A stretch of DNA of 64,000 bases from Diospyros lotus (lineage: Eukaryota; Streptophyta; Magnoliopsida; Ericales; Ebenaceae), in assembly GCF_014633365.1 (NCBI RefSeq), contig NC_068349.1:26674753-26738752 (forward strand). Reading direction: 5' to 3'. The notes under the pieces were generated by a model that had not been told where the DNA came from, made no database searches, and was given only the letters and a program-made list of their open reading frames with translations. Shown here in pieces: positions 33,453-44,755 of the stretch. The stretch's first letter is position 1. Each line of letters starts with the position of its first letter. The position numbers and the translations under genes were made by a program.

Positions 33453-34164
33453 CTTCCAACGACTAGTTCGTTAAGTACTCAATAGCGGCTATCTACCACC
33501 AACAACAATATTTTTGAAATCCCTCATCAAGCACTATAAATAGAGGAGTTATGGATCATTCAAGTTATTCAAGTGATTCTATTACAAGCTTAGAAGTGCC
33601 TCATATTTTTGTGCTTAATATTTTTACTCTTTTTTCTCTCAAAAGGCTTTGATTATCATATATACCATTTTTGGCTTAAACCTTGTGTATAGCTTGAGAG
33701 GTATTGTAACTAAGAGTGTATACTCTTAGATCTTCTCTTCTTGTATCATTCTCTGTTATCCTAGCTTACATTGTTAGAGGTCCTACTTGCTTGAGTAAGA
33801 GGTTTGTATTTTCCTAGCTTGAGGCTAGAGGACTTACTTGAAATCAAGTAGGAGGTTTAGTAGATTGCTTCAAAATCCTTAGTGAGTAGCTAAGAGTGTG
33901 GATTAGGCTTTGTTTATACTGAACCACTATAAATTACTTGTATCCTTCTATTGCTTTTTATTTTTTATTTCATTATTCCAATCATCTTTCAAAATCATCC
34001 TACATTACACTAAAATCTTATTGTTAAAAAAAAAAAAAAGAGTTCAAGTTTGATCAAATTTTAAAATAACCCAATTCACCCTCCTCTTGGGTTGTGGTGC
34101 CATTGCTATACATTTATAACATCTCCTAAAAATAATACTTGAAGTTAAAAAAGAACTTTTTCTT

Positions 34165-36070
34165 TTGTTGGTATGTAATCTCGAAAGGTAGAATTTGTGA
34201 CACCAAATAGTTAACTATGTCGACATACCATGGAACAATCTGTACAACCATCAATTGCACATTAGGAAATGCTTCAATGATTTGTAAAACCTACTGTCCA
34301 TCATCACCATAAGGCTCAATCTGAGATAAGTGATCTGCCACTAAATTTTCAGTACCTTTCTCGTAGAAGTAAAATCCAACGAATCAATTTTAGTTTAGCA
34401 TCCTTCTATGCAAGCAAGTACTTGAGAGTGGAATGATCTGTATAAACAATCACCTTCGAATCTATCAAATAAGAACAAATTTTTCAAAACCAAAAATAAC
34501 TGCTAACAACTCTTTTTCAGTAGTAGCATAGTTAAGTTGAGCTTTTGTTAAAGTTCTACTTGCATAATAAATTACATGAAAATTTTATCCTTTCTTTGCC
34601 CTAAAACAACCCCTATAGCATAATCACTAGCATCACACATCAATTCAAAATGCAAATTCCAATCTGGTGTGACAATTATAAGTGCTGAAATCAGTTTCTT
34701 TTTCAATGTTTCAAAAGCATGCAAGCACTCATGAGAAAAATTAAACGGGGTATCTTTAGTCAAAAGATTGCAAATGGGTTTAATAATTAGAGAAAATCCT
34801 TTATAAACTGCCTATAAAATCCTGCATGACTCAAAAAACTTCTCACTCCCTTCACATTAGCTAAAATCCTGCATGACTCAAAAAACTTCTCACTCCCTTC
34901 ACATTAGCTAGTGGTGGTAGCTTTTTAATGACATCAATTTTGGCTTGATCCATTTCAATCCCTTTGAAGGAAATTTGATGGCCAAGCACTATCCCTGCTT
35001 CCACCATAAAATGACATTTCTCCTAGTTTAAGTTTAAATTATCTCCTCCCATCACTGCAAAACCAAAGACAAGTTAGATAAACAATTATCAAAAGAGCTC
35101 CCAAAAATCAAGAAGTCATCCATAAAGATTTTGATAAATTTCTCCACCATGTCGAAGAAGATTGACATCATACACCTCTAGAACGTGGCTGGAGCATTAC
35201 AAAGACCAAAAGGCATCCTCCTATATGCAAAGGTTCCATACGAGCATGTGAATATGGTCTTCTCTTGATCTTCAGGAGCAATTGCAATTTTTCTGGAATA
35301 CCCATCTAGAAAGTAGTAGTAAGCATATGTCTAGCAAGTCTTTCAAGCATTTTGTCGATGAAAGGTAACGAAAAATGATAATTTTGAGTTGCATCATTGA
35401 GTCTTTGATAATCTATGCATACACGCCATCCCGAAACCTTCCTTGTTGGTATAAGTTCATTGTTCTCATTATTTACCACAGCTATTCCAACTTTCTTTGG
35501 CACTACTTGCACCAGAGTCACCCATGCACTATCTGAGATTGGATAGATAATCCTAGCATCTAGAAGCTTTAAGAGTTCCTTATGTACTACTTCTTACATT
35601 GATGGATTCAATCTTCATTGTGGTTAAACTATAGGCTTCGAACCATCCTCCATTAGAATCTTGTGCATATAAATTGAAGGATTAATCCCCTTGATATTTG
35701 AAATTGTCCACCCCAAAGCTAACTTATGGTCTCTTAAAACTCTTAGCAACTTTTCCTTCTCAACATCACTCAAAGACCTATTAATAATAACTGGAAAAGT
35801 AAAGTCTTGACCTAAGAAAGCATATCTCAAACTGGATGGCAGCGGTTTAAGCTCAAGTTTGGGTGATTCCTTACTTGAAGATAACATCTTTGAAGTACTC
35901 AAATCCTCAAATTTCAATCTAAAAGAAGGATGAACTGATGGTGTAGCTTCCAAATACCTAACACACTCCCTAACCTCTTCACTTTTAGATTCAAATGTTG
36001 TTGCATTAGTTAGACAAACCTCAAGTGGAAGCTTTGCAATTCCATCCCTATGGGTCTCGACCACAACTTG
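34165..36070 (-). pseudogene. Athila reverse transcriptase and RNase H remnants
   Basis: Minus-strand pieces: RT N-terminal region 36064-35624 (LGWTISNIKGINPSIYMHKI); palm 35521-35306 (GWRVCIDYQRLNDATQ, FIDKMLERLA); active site FMDDFLIFG near 35120-35094. RNase H runs from 34763 (ELMCDASDYAIGVVLGQRKD) to about 34170, with YASRTLTKAQLNYATTEKEL around 34560-34500 and NLVADHLSQIEP near 34350. A perfect 47-bp tandem duplication (34815-34908) adds a frameshift. No integrase follows. Confidence 0.85.
34815..34908 (-). repeat. Perfect 47-bp tandem duplication
   Basis: 34815-34861 and 34862-34908 are identical, beginning TAAAATCCTGCATGACTC. It falls in the RT/RNase H region, and 47 is not a multiple of three, so it shifts the frame. 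Confidence 0.95.
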
Positions 36071-36187
36071 ATCAATGTCACCAACTTAAAAACAAAAACA
36101 AGAGTATATTTCTAAAAGAAAATCCATGGATTTAAAAACATCAAATGTCACTTGCTCATTACCAACCCTCAAAATAAGCTTCCCTTG

Positions 36188-36685
36188 CTAGACATCAATT
36201 AAAGTTCTCCTTGTAGGTAGAAAAGGTCGCCCCAAAATCAAAGGAATTTCCTTATCTTCCTCTAAGTCAAGCACTACAAAATTAGTTCGGAATATAAACT
36301 TATCTACCTTCACTAAAATATCTTCAATGACCCTTCTTTGATATTTGATAGACCTGTTCGCCAATTGCAAAGAAACTGTATTAGGCTTTGCTTCTCCAAG
36401 AATGAGTTTCCTGAAAACAAAAAATGACATCAGGTTAATACTCGCTCCTAAATCACACAAAGCTTTTTCAAAATAAGAATTTTCAATAGTGTAAGGAATC
36501 ATAAAACTCCCTGGATCTTTCAACTTAGGAGGCAACTTCTTTTGTAAAATTGTACTACTTTCTTCAATTAGCATCACCATCTCGTGCTCCTCCAACTTCT
36601 GCTTGTTTGATAAAATATCCTTAACAAACTTAGCATATTTAGGCATCTTTTCTGAAGCTTTAATAAGAGGAATATTAATATGCAA
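36188..36685 (-). pseudogene. Athila protease region
   Basis: An open minus-strand stretch of 165 codons. LCDLGASINLMSFFVF holds the DxG aspartic-protease motif (Asp-Leu-Gly, usual in this group), followed by IPLILGRPFLPT. The upstream part, KLPPKLKDPGSFMIPYTI, is the typical spacer before the protease. The open reading frame ends at a TAG (36188-36190). Confidence 0.85.
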
Positions 36686-36949
36686 TTGCCTAAAAATACT
36701 AAGAAACTTAGAAAATTGACTATCAAGCTTATTCTTTTTAAGTCTTTACGGAAAAGGAATTAGTAGACCATAAAGTGAAGTAGAAACTTTTTCAGATTTA
36801 TACTCCCTATTGGTTATGATTGGATTTGAATCTCTATTAATCTCCTCATAATTTCCAGCATGGTAGTCGGCCACTTGCTCTTCCAGTTCCTCCAAAACTT
36901 GCTTAGATTCCACATGAGTTTCAGCCCTAATTTGCTTGGTACTTGTTGT

Positions 36950-38150
36950 TTGTGGCTACTCAATTGTCCTTCCATTTCTAAATGTTATGGCTTTGACATG
37001 CTCCTTAGGATTGGTCACGGTATTGTTAGGAAAAGTCCCTACTATCCTCTTTACAAGTGTATTAGAAAGATGACCAATCTGAGCCTCAAGGTCGTGAATT
37101 GAAGCTGAATTATTTTGGATTACCATCTCGGTCTTTTGCATATATTGCATGAACATCTCTTCAAGAGTTGGCTTCGTTTCTTACTGCAAAAAATTTTGAG
37201 GTCATATAACTGCTCCTTGATAGTTATTATTCCAATAAAAATTGTGGTGATTCTTCGAGCCTAAGTTATACATATTTGAAAAAGGATTGTTTTGGCACTG
37301 GAAATTAGATACTAATTTTCTTGTTCAGAATTTGGTTAAGCAAAAGAAATCCCCACTTGGCTATCAACACTTGAATGATTCTTGCACAATGATCACAGAC
37401 AACATTAGTTTGAAGAGCATTAACCTAAATATTACCTAACTATTTAGATAAATTTGCCAATTGTGCTGCTAATGCAGTAATAGAATCAAGCTCAAAAACC
37501 TTAGCTGCCTTCCTTGGCATAGTTATCTCTGAAGACCATTAATGATAGTTGCTATATGCTGATTCCTCTAAAAGATCATAGGTTACTTTGTGAGTTTTGC
37601 TCATAAGAGCTTCTCCAACTATTGTATCAACCATAGAATGATTTGTAGCTCCCAAACCATTATAGAATGTTTGGACTTGCAGCCATGCTAGAAGTTCATG
37701 ATGAGAACATTTCTTAGTAAGTCTTTATACCTCTCCCATGCCTCATATAAAGACTCATTCTCAAATTGATTAAATGTTGTAATGTCATTCTTGAGCTTCG
37801 TCATCTTTGTTGGAGGGAAATACTTAGCTAAAACGTTTTTGTGCTAATCCTTCCCAAGTTGTGATGACACATGGTGGTAGAGAATTCAACCAAACCTTTG
37901 CCTTATCTCTGAGTGAAAAAGGGAAAAGACTCAATCTAATAGCATCATTTATCACTCCATTATTCTTGAAAGTGTCACAAATTTCAAGAAAGTTTGCAAT
38001 GTGAACATTAGTATCCTTCTATGATAGTCCCCCTAAACTAAATAGTTTGTTAAGTCATTTGAATTATCGTTAGCTTGATCTAAAAATTTTTAGCTTGTAC
38101 GGTCGGCCTCCTTATGCTTGATGTTGCAGCATTAACTAAGGGCATACAGT
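36950..38150 (-). pseudogene. Athila gag remnants
   Basis: The minus strand translates in pieces to recognisable Athila gag: DAIRLSLFPFSLRDKAKVWL around 37950-37890, EAYSNYH-like and ALAAQLANLSK-like pieces between 37560 and 37440, and the C-terminal part 37156-36956 (DLEAQIGHLSNTL, NPKEHVKAITFRNGR). At least five stops and several frameshifts break it. Confidence 0.8.
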
Positions 38151-38435
38151 AGTCCCTCAAAGCTCTATTTGTAACTGCATTGGCCTTATCCCCCATGGCG
38201 ATGGAAGATGTGGTAACTTCTCACTTCTTCTTTTTAATTTGACGCAAAGTTCTCTCAATCTCAGGATCAAAAAGTGTAGATTCTGATGATTTATATCTAG
38301 GCATACACTTCTAAGTTCTGAAATAAATATCACAGAAGAGTTCAACTGAGAGATAATCACACCGAACTTCAAGCTAAATGGAAAAAAAATCCAAAGTAGT
38401 AAAAATCCAGCTAGTATCAATATCAATAATAGGAA

Positions 38436-38459
38436 ATTAGTCCCTGGCTATGACGCCAA
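38436..38459 (-). other. Primer-binding site, tRNA-Asp type
   Basis: The minus strand reads TGGCGTCATAGCCAGGGACT, close to the TGGCGCCGTTG... site of Athila/Tat elements, with two or three changes. Confidence 0.7.
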
Positions 38460-38464
38460 AAATT

Positions 38465-39122
38465 GCAAGTGCACAAAGTCACAACAAGTAGAAAAGTTTA
38501 AAATGTCGAACCGACAAGACTAATTATGTTATTGAGTACTGAAATTCACTAAGTTATTTACTATATGGAGAACTGAAAATTAAGAAGATCTTGATCACTA
38601 ACTTTAATCAATTGCACGATAAAATTAAACTAAATAAAAAGAAAGAAATATTATATTTGGCTTTGAAAATAGTAAGAAACAGATCTAGGGCTTTTGATTA
38701 CACCTAGATAATCTCACACAATTTAAAATTCCAAGTCATAAAAATTCTAATCTTCCAAGTTGTTGACAAAAATCCCTTAATTATTCAAGGCCTTTTTCTC
38801 AAAGAACACTTAAAATATCTCCACCTAGTAAACCATTATATCTCTATGTGAGTTTAATTATTTGAAGATGCATTAAGCTCTTTGGATTTTTATAAATAAA
38901 GTCACACTAGTCGCGGTAAAGAATCTCTAACATTCGATCAACAAATGGTGTTTAATCCTAGAACTCTAAGCCATTAGTTATCTCTCAGTAAAAGTATGAT
39001 TTAATATATCAAACAATGAATGGCCAAAAAATTGCAAGCATTAAGAATAAATGAAAAAAAAAACACCCAATAATGGAAAAATAAGACAATAAGTTTACAT
39101 GAAAATTCCAATTGTGTTCTCA
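38465..39122 (-). repeat. Putative 5' LTR of the Athila element, approximate limits
   Basis: The sequence between the primer-binding site and the next element ends (minus strand) with GTGCACTTGCA just before the site, a familiar ending in Athila/Tat LTRs. A TGAGAACACA start at about 39122 is plausible. The second LTR is missing, so the limits cannot be confirmed. Confidence 0.4.
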
Positions 39123-39130
39123 AAACTAGG

Positions 39131-39463
39131 TGATAGAAAAGTTAGCTTAAGAGGGGGTGAATTAAGCTTTTTTTACACTTTTTAGAAATAAACTTGATTG
39201 GAATAAACTAAAAAGTAATGCTGAAAATAAATAGAGAAGACAGTACACACAATATATAGTGGTTCAGCCTTAATTGCTTAATCCACTACCTTGATCTATG
39301 ACTAAGAATTTTACAACCACACCCACTAGTGTAATCTATTACCTTGTAGTTTTGGCAGGCTCACTACCAACCTTTACACTTGACATTTTACAAAGAGTTG
39401 AGCCACAAGCACAACCTTTTCACTGGACAAGGTTTAACCTTTACACATTGGATTTTCAAATAT
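39131..39463 (-). repeat. SIRE-like LTR end fragment, minus strand
   Basis: The minus strand reads 'ctgaaccactatatat', then a T-rich stretch and 'cttaattcaccccctcttaagc', the same pattern as the ends of 18608-19610 and 32251-34112. Its right edge abuts broken Copia RT sequence near 39463, giving a junction with no visible duplication. Confidence 0.5.
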
Positions 39464-39470
39464 CTATGAA

Positions 39471-39486
39471 TATATCTTTCTCAAGA
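39471..39486 (+). repeat. Left 16-bp target duplication of the RTE element
   Basis: TATATCTTTCTCAAGA is repeated exactly at 42748-42763, flanking the LINE. Confidence 0.93.
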
Positions 39487-39609
39487 ACTCCGCCTGGGGA
39501 TGTTATCCACTGCCGGTCCCAAACCCAGATAAAGGAGGAGGGTTGTGTTAGGTAGCCGACAGCCAACGTAAAACTTAGTCGGATCCAAAACATAAACTCT
39601 AGACAAATT

Positions 39610-40758
39610 ATGAAAAATCGTTTGGGCGTGGGCACAACCCTTCATAGCGACGCGCTACACTGCCCCCGTGTAGTGACAAGTGAGCTAGGGCCGTTGCATC
39701 GGCGCCCGAATGTAGTGATAAATGAGCAAGGGTTCCCGCATTTGCTTGGATGGATGTGGGTAAAGAAGCTAGTCCAAAATCAAAATCAAAACCAAAATCA
39801 AAACCAAAACCAAAATAAAAAACAAAATCAAATCCAAAGTCAAGGCCAAAAACAAAATCATAGATTAAGGATTGGGTCATGGAACATAGGAACATTAACA
39901 GGCAAAGCTATGGAAGTGGTGGATGTGATGATTAGGAGAAAAATTAATATTATGTGCCTTCAAGAGACGAGATGGGTAGGGAAAAAAGCAAAAACTTTAT
40001 CAGAAGCTGGATATAAAATATGGTACACAGGAACTGATCGAGCGAAAAATGGAGTGGGTATTATTATGGACAAAAGCTTAATAGATGAGGTAGTGGATGT
40101 AAAGAGAATAGGGGATAGGATTATTATGGTGAAGATTAGTCTAGAAAGAATGACTATGAATATCTTTAGTACATATGCACCACAAGCGGGGTTAGGTGAT
40201 GAGATAAAAGCAAAATTCTGGGAGGACCTAGAGGGACTCATACAAATGATACCAAGAGGAGAGAAAGTGATTATAGGAGGTGACTTAAATGGGCACGTGG
40301 GTAGAGACGGAAACGGATATAGAGAGGTACATGGAGGGTATGGATTCGAGGAAATTAATAATGAGGGTAAATCTATCCTAGATTTTGCTATGGTATATGG
40401 GCTCATTATAACCAATACTAGGTTCAAAAAGCGGGATGAACACTTAATCACATATAAAAATATCACCTCAAGCACCCAAATAGATTACTTCCTCATGAGA
40501 CAAGAGGATTGGTTATGTTGTAGGAATTGTAAGGTGATACCGAGAGAGTGTTTGACTACTCAACATAGACTTCTAGTACTTGACGTCCAAGTAAGAAATT
40601 GGAATAGAAAAAATCACATAAAACAAAATCCAAGAATCAGGTGGTGGAATTTAAAAGGGGAGAAACAACTAATCTTCAAAGAAAAATTAAGGGGTAGAAG
40701 GGAAGGAATGGAGAAAGACAGACAAACCAAATGTGGAAAGAAATGGCTAATGCTCTGA
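39610..40758 (+). pseudogene. RTE endonuclease domain, ORF 5' part
   Basis: A 382-codon open stretch. A noncanonical N-terminal part includes a Gln/Asn run (39776-39840, from an (AAAATC/AAAACC)n repeat). The endonuclease/exonuclease/phosphatase domain follows from about 39868: RIGSWNIGTLTG, LQETRW (catalytic Glu), GGDLNGHVG, QIDYFLMR and TTQHRLLVLD. These motifs nick the DNA target in living elements. The frame is lost near 40725-40735, where RT-linker sequence continues two frames over. Confidence 0.92.
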
Positions 40759-42716
40759 GAAGCACGACAAAAGTAGTCCTTGGAGAGACAAATGGTAGAG
40801 CCCCTAACCTTAAGGAGTCTTGGTGGTGGAATGAAGAGGTACAATTGAAAATTAAAAATAAGAAAACTTGCTATAAGGCGGTATATCAATGCAACAATGA
40901 AGAAAATCAAAAAAATTATAAAGAAGCAAAAAAGGCAGCAAAAAGAGCTGTTAGTGAAGCAAGGTCAAAAGCATATGAGAATCTATATAAATGACTTGAT
41001 ACAAAAGATGGAGAAATGGATATATATAAATTAGCTAAAGCAAGAGAAAGAAAAACACGGGATTTAAATCAAGTGAAATGCATAAAAGATGACAATCAAA
41101 ATGTTTTAGTAAATGAGGGAGCGATTAAGGAGAGATGGAAGGAGTATTTCACAAAATTATTCAATGATGGTGGTGACACAAGAGTTAGGTTGGGACATCT
41201 TAGTAACTTCGAAGGGAATGTGAGCTATACATTCTATTAACGCATAAGTTCAAATGAAATAAGGCAAGCATTAAAAAAGATGAAAAATCATAAGGTAGTG
41301 GGACCAGATAATATACCAATAGAAGCATGGAAATGCATGGGAGAAAAGGGCATCTCCTGGCTAACGCAACTATTTAACGCCATCCTTAAATAAAAAAAGA
41401 TGCCAGATGAGTGGAGGAAGAGTACTTTGGTTCCTATATACAAGAACAAAGGAGATGTTCAAAACTGTGAAAATTATAGAGGAATTAAGTTAATGAGACA
41501 TACCATGAAACTCTGGGAGAGAGTAATAGAGAAGAGGATCAGAAAGGAAACAAAGGTGTCAGAAAATCAGTTTGGTTTCATGTCTGGTAGGTCAACAATG
41601 GAAGCTATATATTTACTGAGGTGTCTAATGGAAAGGTATCGAGATCATCGGAAGGACCTACATATGGTGTTTATAGATCTAGAAAAGGCCTATGATAGGG
41701 TCCCTAGAGAAGTATTATGGAGGGTTTTAGAGAAGAAAGGAGTCAAAATAGCCTATATACAAGCCCTTAAGGACATGTATCATGGTGTAGAGACAAGGGT
41801 CAGAACATGCGGAGGGGATACTGAACCATTTACAACTACAATAGGACTGCATCAAGGTTCTGCATTAAGCCCATACTTATTTGCCCTAGTAATGGATGAA
41901 CTCACTAAAGATATTCAGACAGATGTGCCATGGTGTATGCTATTTGTAGACGACATAGTGTTGGTGGATGAAACAAAAGAAGGAGTGAATACTAAGCTTG
42001 AGTTGTGGAGAAACAATTTAGAATCTAAGGGATTTAAATTAAGTAGAAAGAAAACAGAATATATGGAATGCAAATTTAGTAAAAATGCAAGAGTTAATGA
42101 TGTTATAATAAAATTAGAAGACCAAATCTTACAAAGAAAAGACCATTTTCGATATTTGGGATCAGTGATTCAAAAAGATGGAGAAATCCACGAGGATGTC
42201 GAACATAGAATTAAGGCAGGTTGGCTAAAATGGAGAAATGCATCGGGGGTGCTATGTGATGGTAAAATCCCATTAAAATTGAAAGGAAAATTTTATAGGA
42301 CAGCTATAAGACTAGTCTTGCTGTATGGCTCAGAATGTTGGGCAGTCGAATACCAGCATGAGCAAAAGACGAGTGTAGCGGAGATGAGGATGTTAAGATG
42401 GATGTGCGGACATACAAGAAAGGATAAAATTAGAAATGAAGTTATTCATAATAAGGTAGGAGTAGTGCCAATCGAGGAGAAGATGAGAGAGACTAGACTA
42501 AGATTGTTTAGTCATGTGAGAAGGAGACTAAGAGATGCTCCTGTGAGGAGAGTTGATGAAATGGAACAATTAGTCACAAAAAGAGGTAGAGGTAGACCCA
42601 AGAAGACTTTGGGAGAGACATTAAATTTTGATATGAAATATATGGATTTAAATGAGGATATGACAAAAGACAGAAATACATGGAAGTCTAGAATTCATGT
42701 AGCCGACCCCACATAG
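40731..42716 (+). pseudogene. RTE reverse transcriptase domain
   Basis: Frame 3. The linker (WWWNEEVQLKIKNKK) has stops near 40992, 41238 and 41391, then an uninterrupted 438-codon stretch from 41400. RT motifs in order: [19 protein letters not shown] (41400), [22 protein letters not shown] near 41668, [20 protein letters not shown] near 41846, and the active site [12 protein letters not shown] near 41938. The C-terminal part, [16 protein letters not shown] and [14 protein letters not shown], is typical of plant RTEs. It primes from the nicked target (target-primed reverse transcription). Confidence 0.93.
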
Positions 42717-42763
42717 TGGGATAAAGGCTGGATATGTTGTTGTTATTTATATCTTTCTCAAGA

Positions 42764-43268
42764 TAACCATTCAGGAATGTCGTTTTGACATCCATTTGCC
42801 AAATTTCATAATCATAGCGTGTGGTTATGGCTAGCATTATTCTAATAGATTTAAGAATCACAACTAATGAAAACGTCTCCTCATAGTTAATACAATGTTT
42901 ATGACAATATCCTTTCGCCACTAGTTATGCCGTGAAGATCTGCACCTTCCCATCAGGACCAATCTTTCTCTTGTAGATCCATTTGCACCCAATGGGAACT
43001 ATTCCCTCTAGTGGATCCACTAGAATCCAGACTTAGTTGGAATACATAGATTCCATTTTCGATTGATAGCCTCCAGCCATTTCTTCGAATCAATGTTTGA
43101 CATTGCCTCTTCATAGTTAGTAGGGACAACATCTTGACTACTGTCTTCATACATAAACGCTTCTTGTATCTCCTCCATGATGAAACCATATTGTTTCAAA
43201 GGACGAGATACTCCTACTAGATCTACGAGCCTCATGTGGAATGACACTACTTGCACCAATTGGCTCAA
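42764..43268 (-). pseudogene. Copia linker and reverse transcriptase, N-terminal part
   Basis: The linker reads YEEAMSNIDSKKWLEAINRK (43138-43079). RT follows in another frame: INYEETFSLVVILKSIRIML around 42890-42832, then the first-Asp motif IWQMDVKTTFLNGYLEKDI (42806-42750). A frameshift near 43050 and stops near 42920-42950 break it. The remaining RT, including YVDD, is missing. Confidence 0.85.
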
Positions 43269-43278
43269 GATTGGCTTC

Positions 43279-44121
43279 TTAACTAGGCATGATTTGAGGA
43301 TTAGAAGACACCTTTTCTAGCTCAACTTTCTTTCCAATGCTTTCTTCTTGAAGAAACTCTTTCTCCAAGAATATAGCATCCTTACTAACTAACACTCTTT
43401 GATCACTAAGAAAGTAGAAATAGTATCCCTTACAATGAATAGGATACCCTACAAATTTTCCCTTGTCAAATCTAGACTCTAACTTATCTATCTTAAGCTT
43501 CTTGACAAAGGCAGGATAGCCCCAAATCTTAATATGCTTAAGACTATGTATCTCGTATGGTGTACTCTCAACAGTCATGCTTGGAGCCTTATTAAGGAGA
43601 TATATGGTGGTAGATAACGAATAGGCCCATAGTGGTAATGGTAGATCGATAAAGGCGATCATTGAACATACCATGTCCAACGAGGTATGGTTTCTTCTAT
43701 CAGAAACACCATTTAACTATGGAGTAATAGGAGGAGATAACTGGGATATTATGCCATGGGACTTAAGGTAGTCATTAAACTCCATACTCAAGTATTTCCC
43801 ACCTCGATCTGATCGAAGTATTTTAATACTCTTTCCAGTTTAGTTCTCTATTTCAGCCTTAAACTCTTTGAACTTTTCAAAGGCTTTAGACTTGTACTTC
43901 AAGTACACATAACCATACCGTGACATGTCATCAGTAAAACTTATGAAGTAGTTATAACCACCTCTTGCCATTACAGAGAAAGACTCACAGACATCTGTGT
44001 GGATTAACCCTAACAATTTACTAGCTCCCCCACTCTGTCCAACAAATGGTAACTTGGCCATTTTCCCAAGAAGGCAAGATTCAAAAGTTGGCCCTAATTC
44101 AGAACCTACTAGATCAATCAA
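43279..44121 (-). pseudogene. Copia integrase
   Basis: The core begins LLGLIHTDVCESFSVMARGG (44011-43950), then FTDDMSRYGYVYLK. A stop near 43838 is followed by KILRSDRGGKYL around 43820 and LNGVSDRRNHTSLDM around 43715, where the family's catalytic Glu should be; Asp is found instead. The C-terminal region runs to 43279: THSLKHIKIWG-like sequence, GYPIHCKGYYFYFL and VLVSKDAIFLEKEF. Confidence 0.85.
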
Positions 44122-44169
44122 TTATCTTTTGGCCAATTCAGTTAACCTCATCTCATTTATATGGCCTAG

Positions 44170-44645
44170 TCTATGATGGTATAATCGTTTAAGGTTAACA
44201 CCGTCACCACAAGAACGCTTCCCACTACTATTGGATGCAACATTTACATCCCTCTACCTGATACTTTCATGCAACTTTAAAATGTGAAGATCATTTACCA
44301 TAATGCCCCATCTAATAATCTCATTATGATAATGAATATGGCATTCATTGCTCGAGAAAGAAACTTCATAACCATCTTTTACAAGCTTTGAAATGGACAC
44401 TACATTTCGAAATGCATTAGGTAAATATAAGAAATCTTTGAGTGTCAATGCATGCCTAGTGTACAGTGACAAAAGTTGTCTCTATAACCAATGATTCTAC
44501 AATAGCACCATTTTCCACTCTAAGCACAACTTCCCGCTTCTCAAGCGGCCTACTCTATTCTAGCTCTTGCATGTGACACATATATGAGAGGTTACACCTA
44601 AATCAACTATCCACGAGATAGGAGAATGATTAATCGCATTGATCA
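44170..44645 (-). pseudogene. Copia protease and pre-integrase remnants
   Basis: WIVDLGVTSHIC near 44620-44585 is the DxG protease site (Asp-Leu-Gly). 44472-44254 encodes DFLYLPNAFRNVVSISKLVKDGYEVSF, the standard segment after the protease, and a decayed pre-integrase HxxLGH region lies near 44180. Stops and frameshifts separate the parts. Confidence 0.8.
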
Positions 44646-44755
44646 TCTCTATGACAAGAAGAGAGGATACACCAACCCCTTGGTTCTCACCCTACCTAAC
44701 TCTCAAGCTGTGAAGAAATCCCTTTTTAGATGTCTATCCCTTTGGCAATGGAAAT

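Larger units (their letters stand above)
31820..34112 (+). mobile_element. 3' tail and LTR of a SIRE-like Copia element, with hAT insertion
   Basis: GGGGGAG blocks near 31831, 32120 and 32172 and TTTTGTCATCATAAAAAGGG at 32218-32237 form the noncoding tail and polypurine tract. The LTR probably starts at TGAAATCTTA (32251) and ends near CTATACA (34112), after the 'cccaattcaccctcctcttgggt' type block that also ends the LTR at 18608-19610. A poly-A run lies at 34025-34039. A 728-bp hAT element interrupts it. No coding domain remains. Confidence 0.5.
34113..39122 (-). mobile_element. Athila-type Ty3/Gypsy element, minus strand, integrase and 3' LTR missing
   Basis: Reading the minus strand from 39122: putative 5' LTR, tRNA-Asp-type primer-binding site, gag, protease, RT and RNase H. 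The element then stops abruptly near 34113 against the SIRE-like LTR. RT before any integrase, the DLGASINLM protease motif, FMDDF active site and PLPFID-like RT motif fit the Athila group. Many stops and frameshifts. Confidence 0.8.
39487..42747 (+). mobile_element. RTE-clade LINE (plant RTE/BovB-like), full length, 3.26 kb
   Basis: It begins ACTCCGCCTGGGGATG, a start typical of plant RTE elements, and carries one ORF region with AP-type endonuclease then RT. It ends with CCCACATAGTGGGATAAAGG and a GTTGTTG-type tail, also typical of plant RTEs. A perfect 16-bp target duplication flanks it. One frameshift and three in-frame stops make it inactive. Removing it restores a Copia RT reading (NGYLEKDIFI) on the minus strand. 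Confidence 0.95.
42748..44755 (-). mobile_element. Minus-strand Copia element, segment A (RT to gag end)
   Basis: With 48007-50482 and 53285-54528 this is one minus-strand Copia element cut by later insertions. From right to left it holds the rest of the zinc knuckle, protease, pre-integrase, integrase, linker and RT. The RT is interrupted by the RTE insertion and ends near 39463. The 3' LTR is not seen. Confidence 0.85.

Noticed and set aside
34165..38459. Integrated pararetrovirus (caulimovirus-like) origin for the minus-strand RT
   Set aside because: No movement-protein or coat-like region, and the tRNA-Asp-type site, DLG protease and gag fit an Athila retrotransposon.
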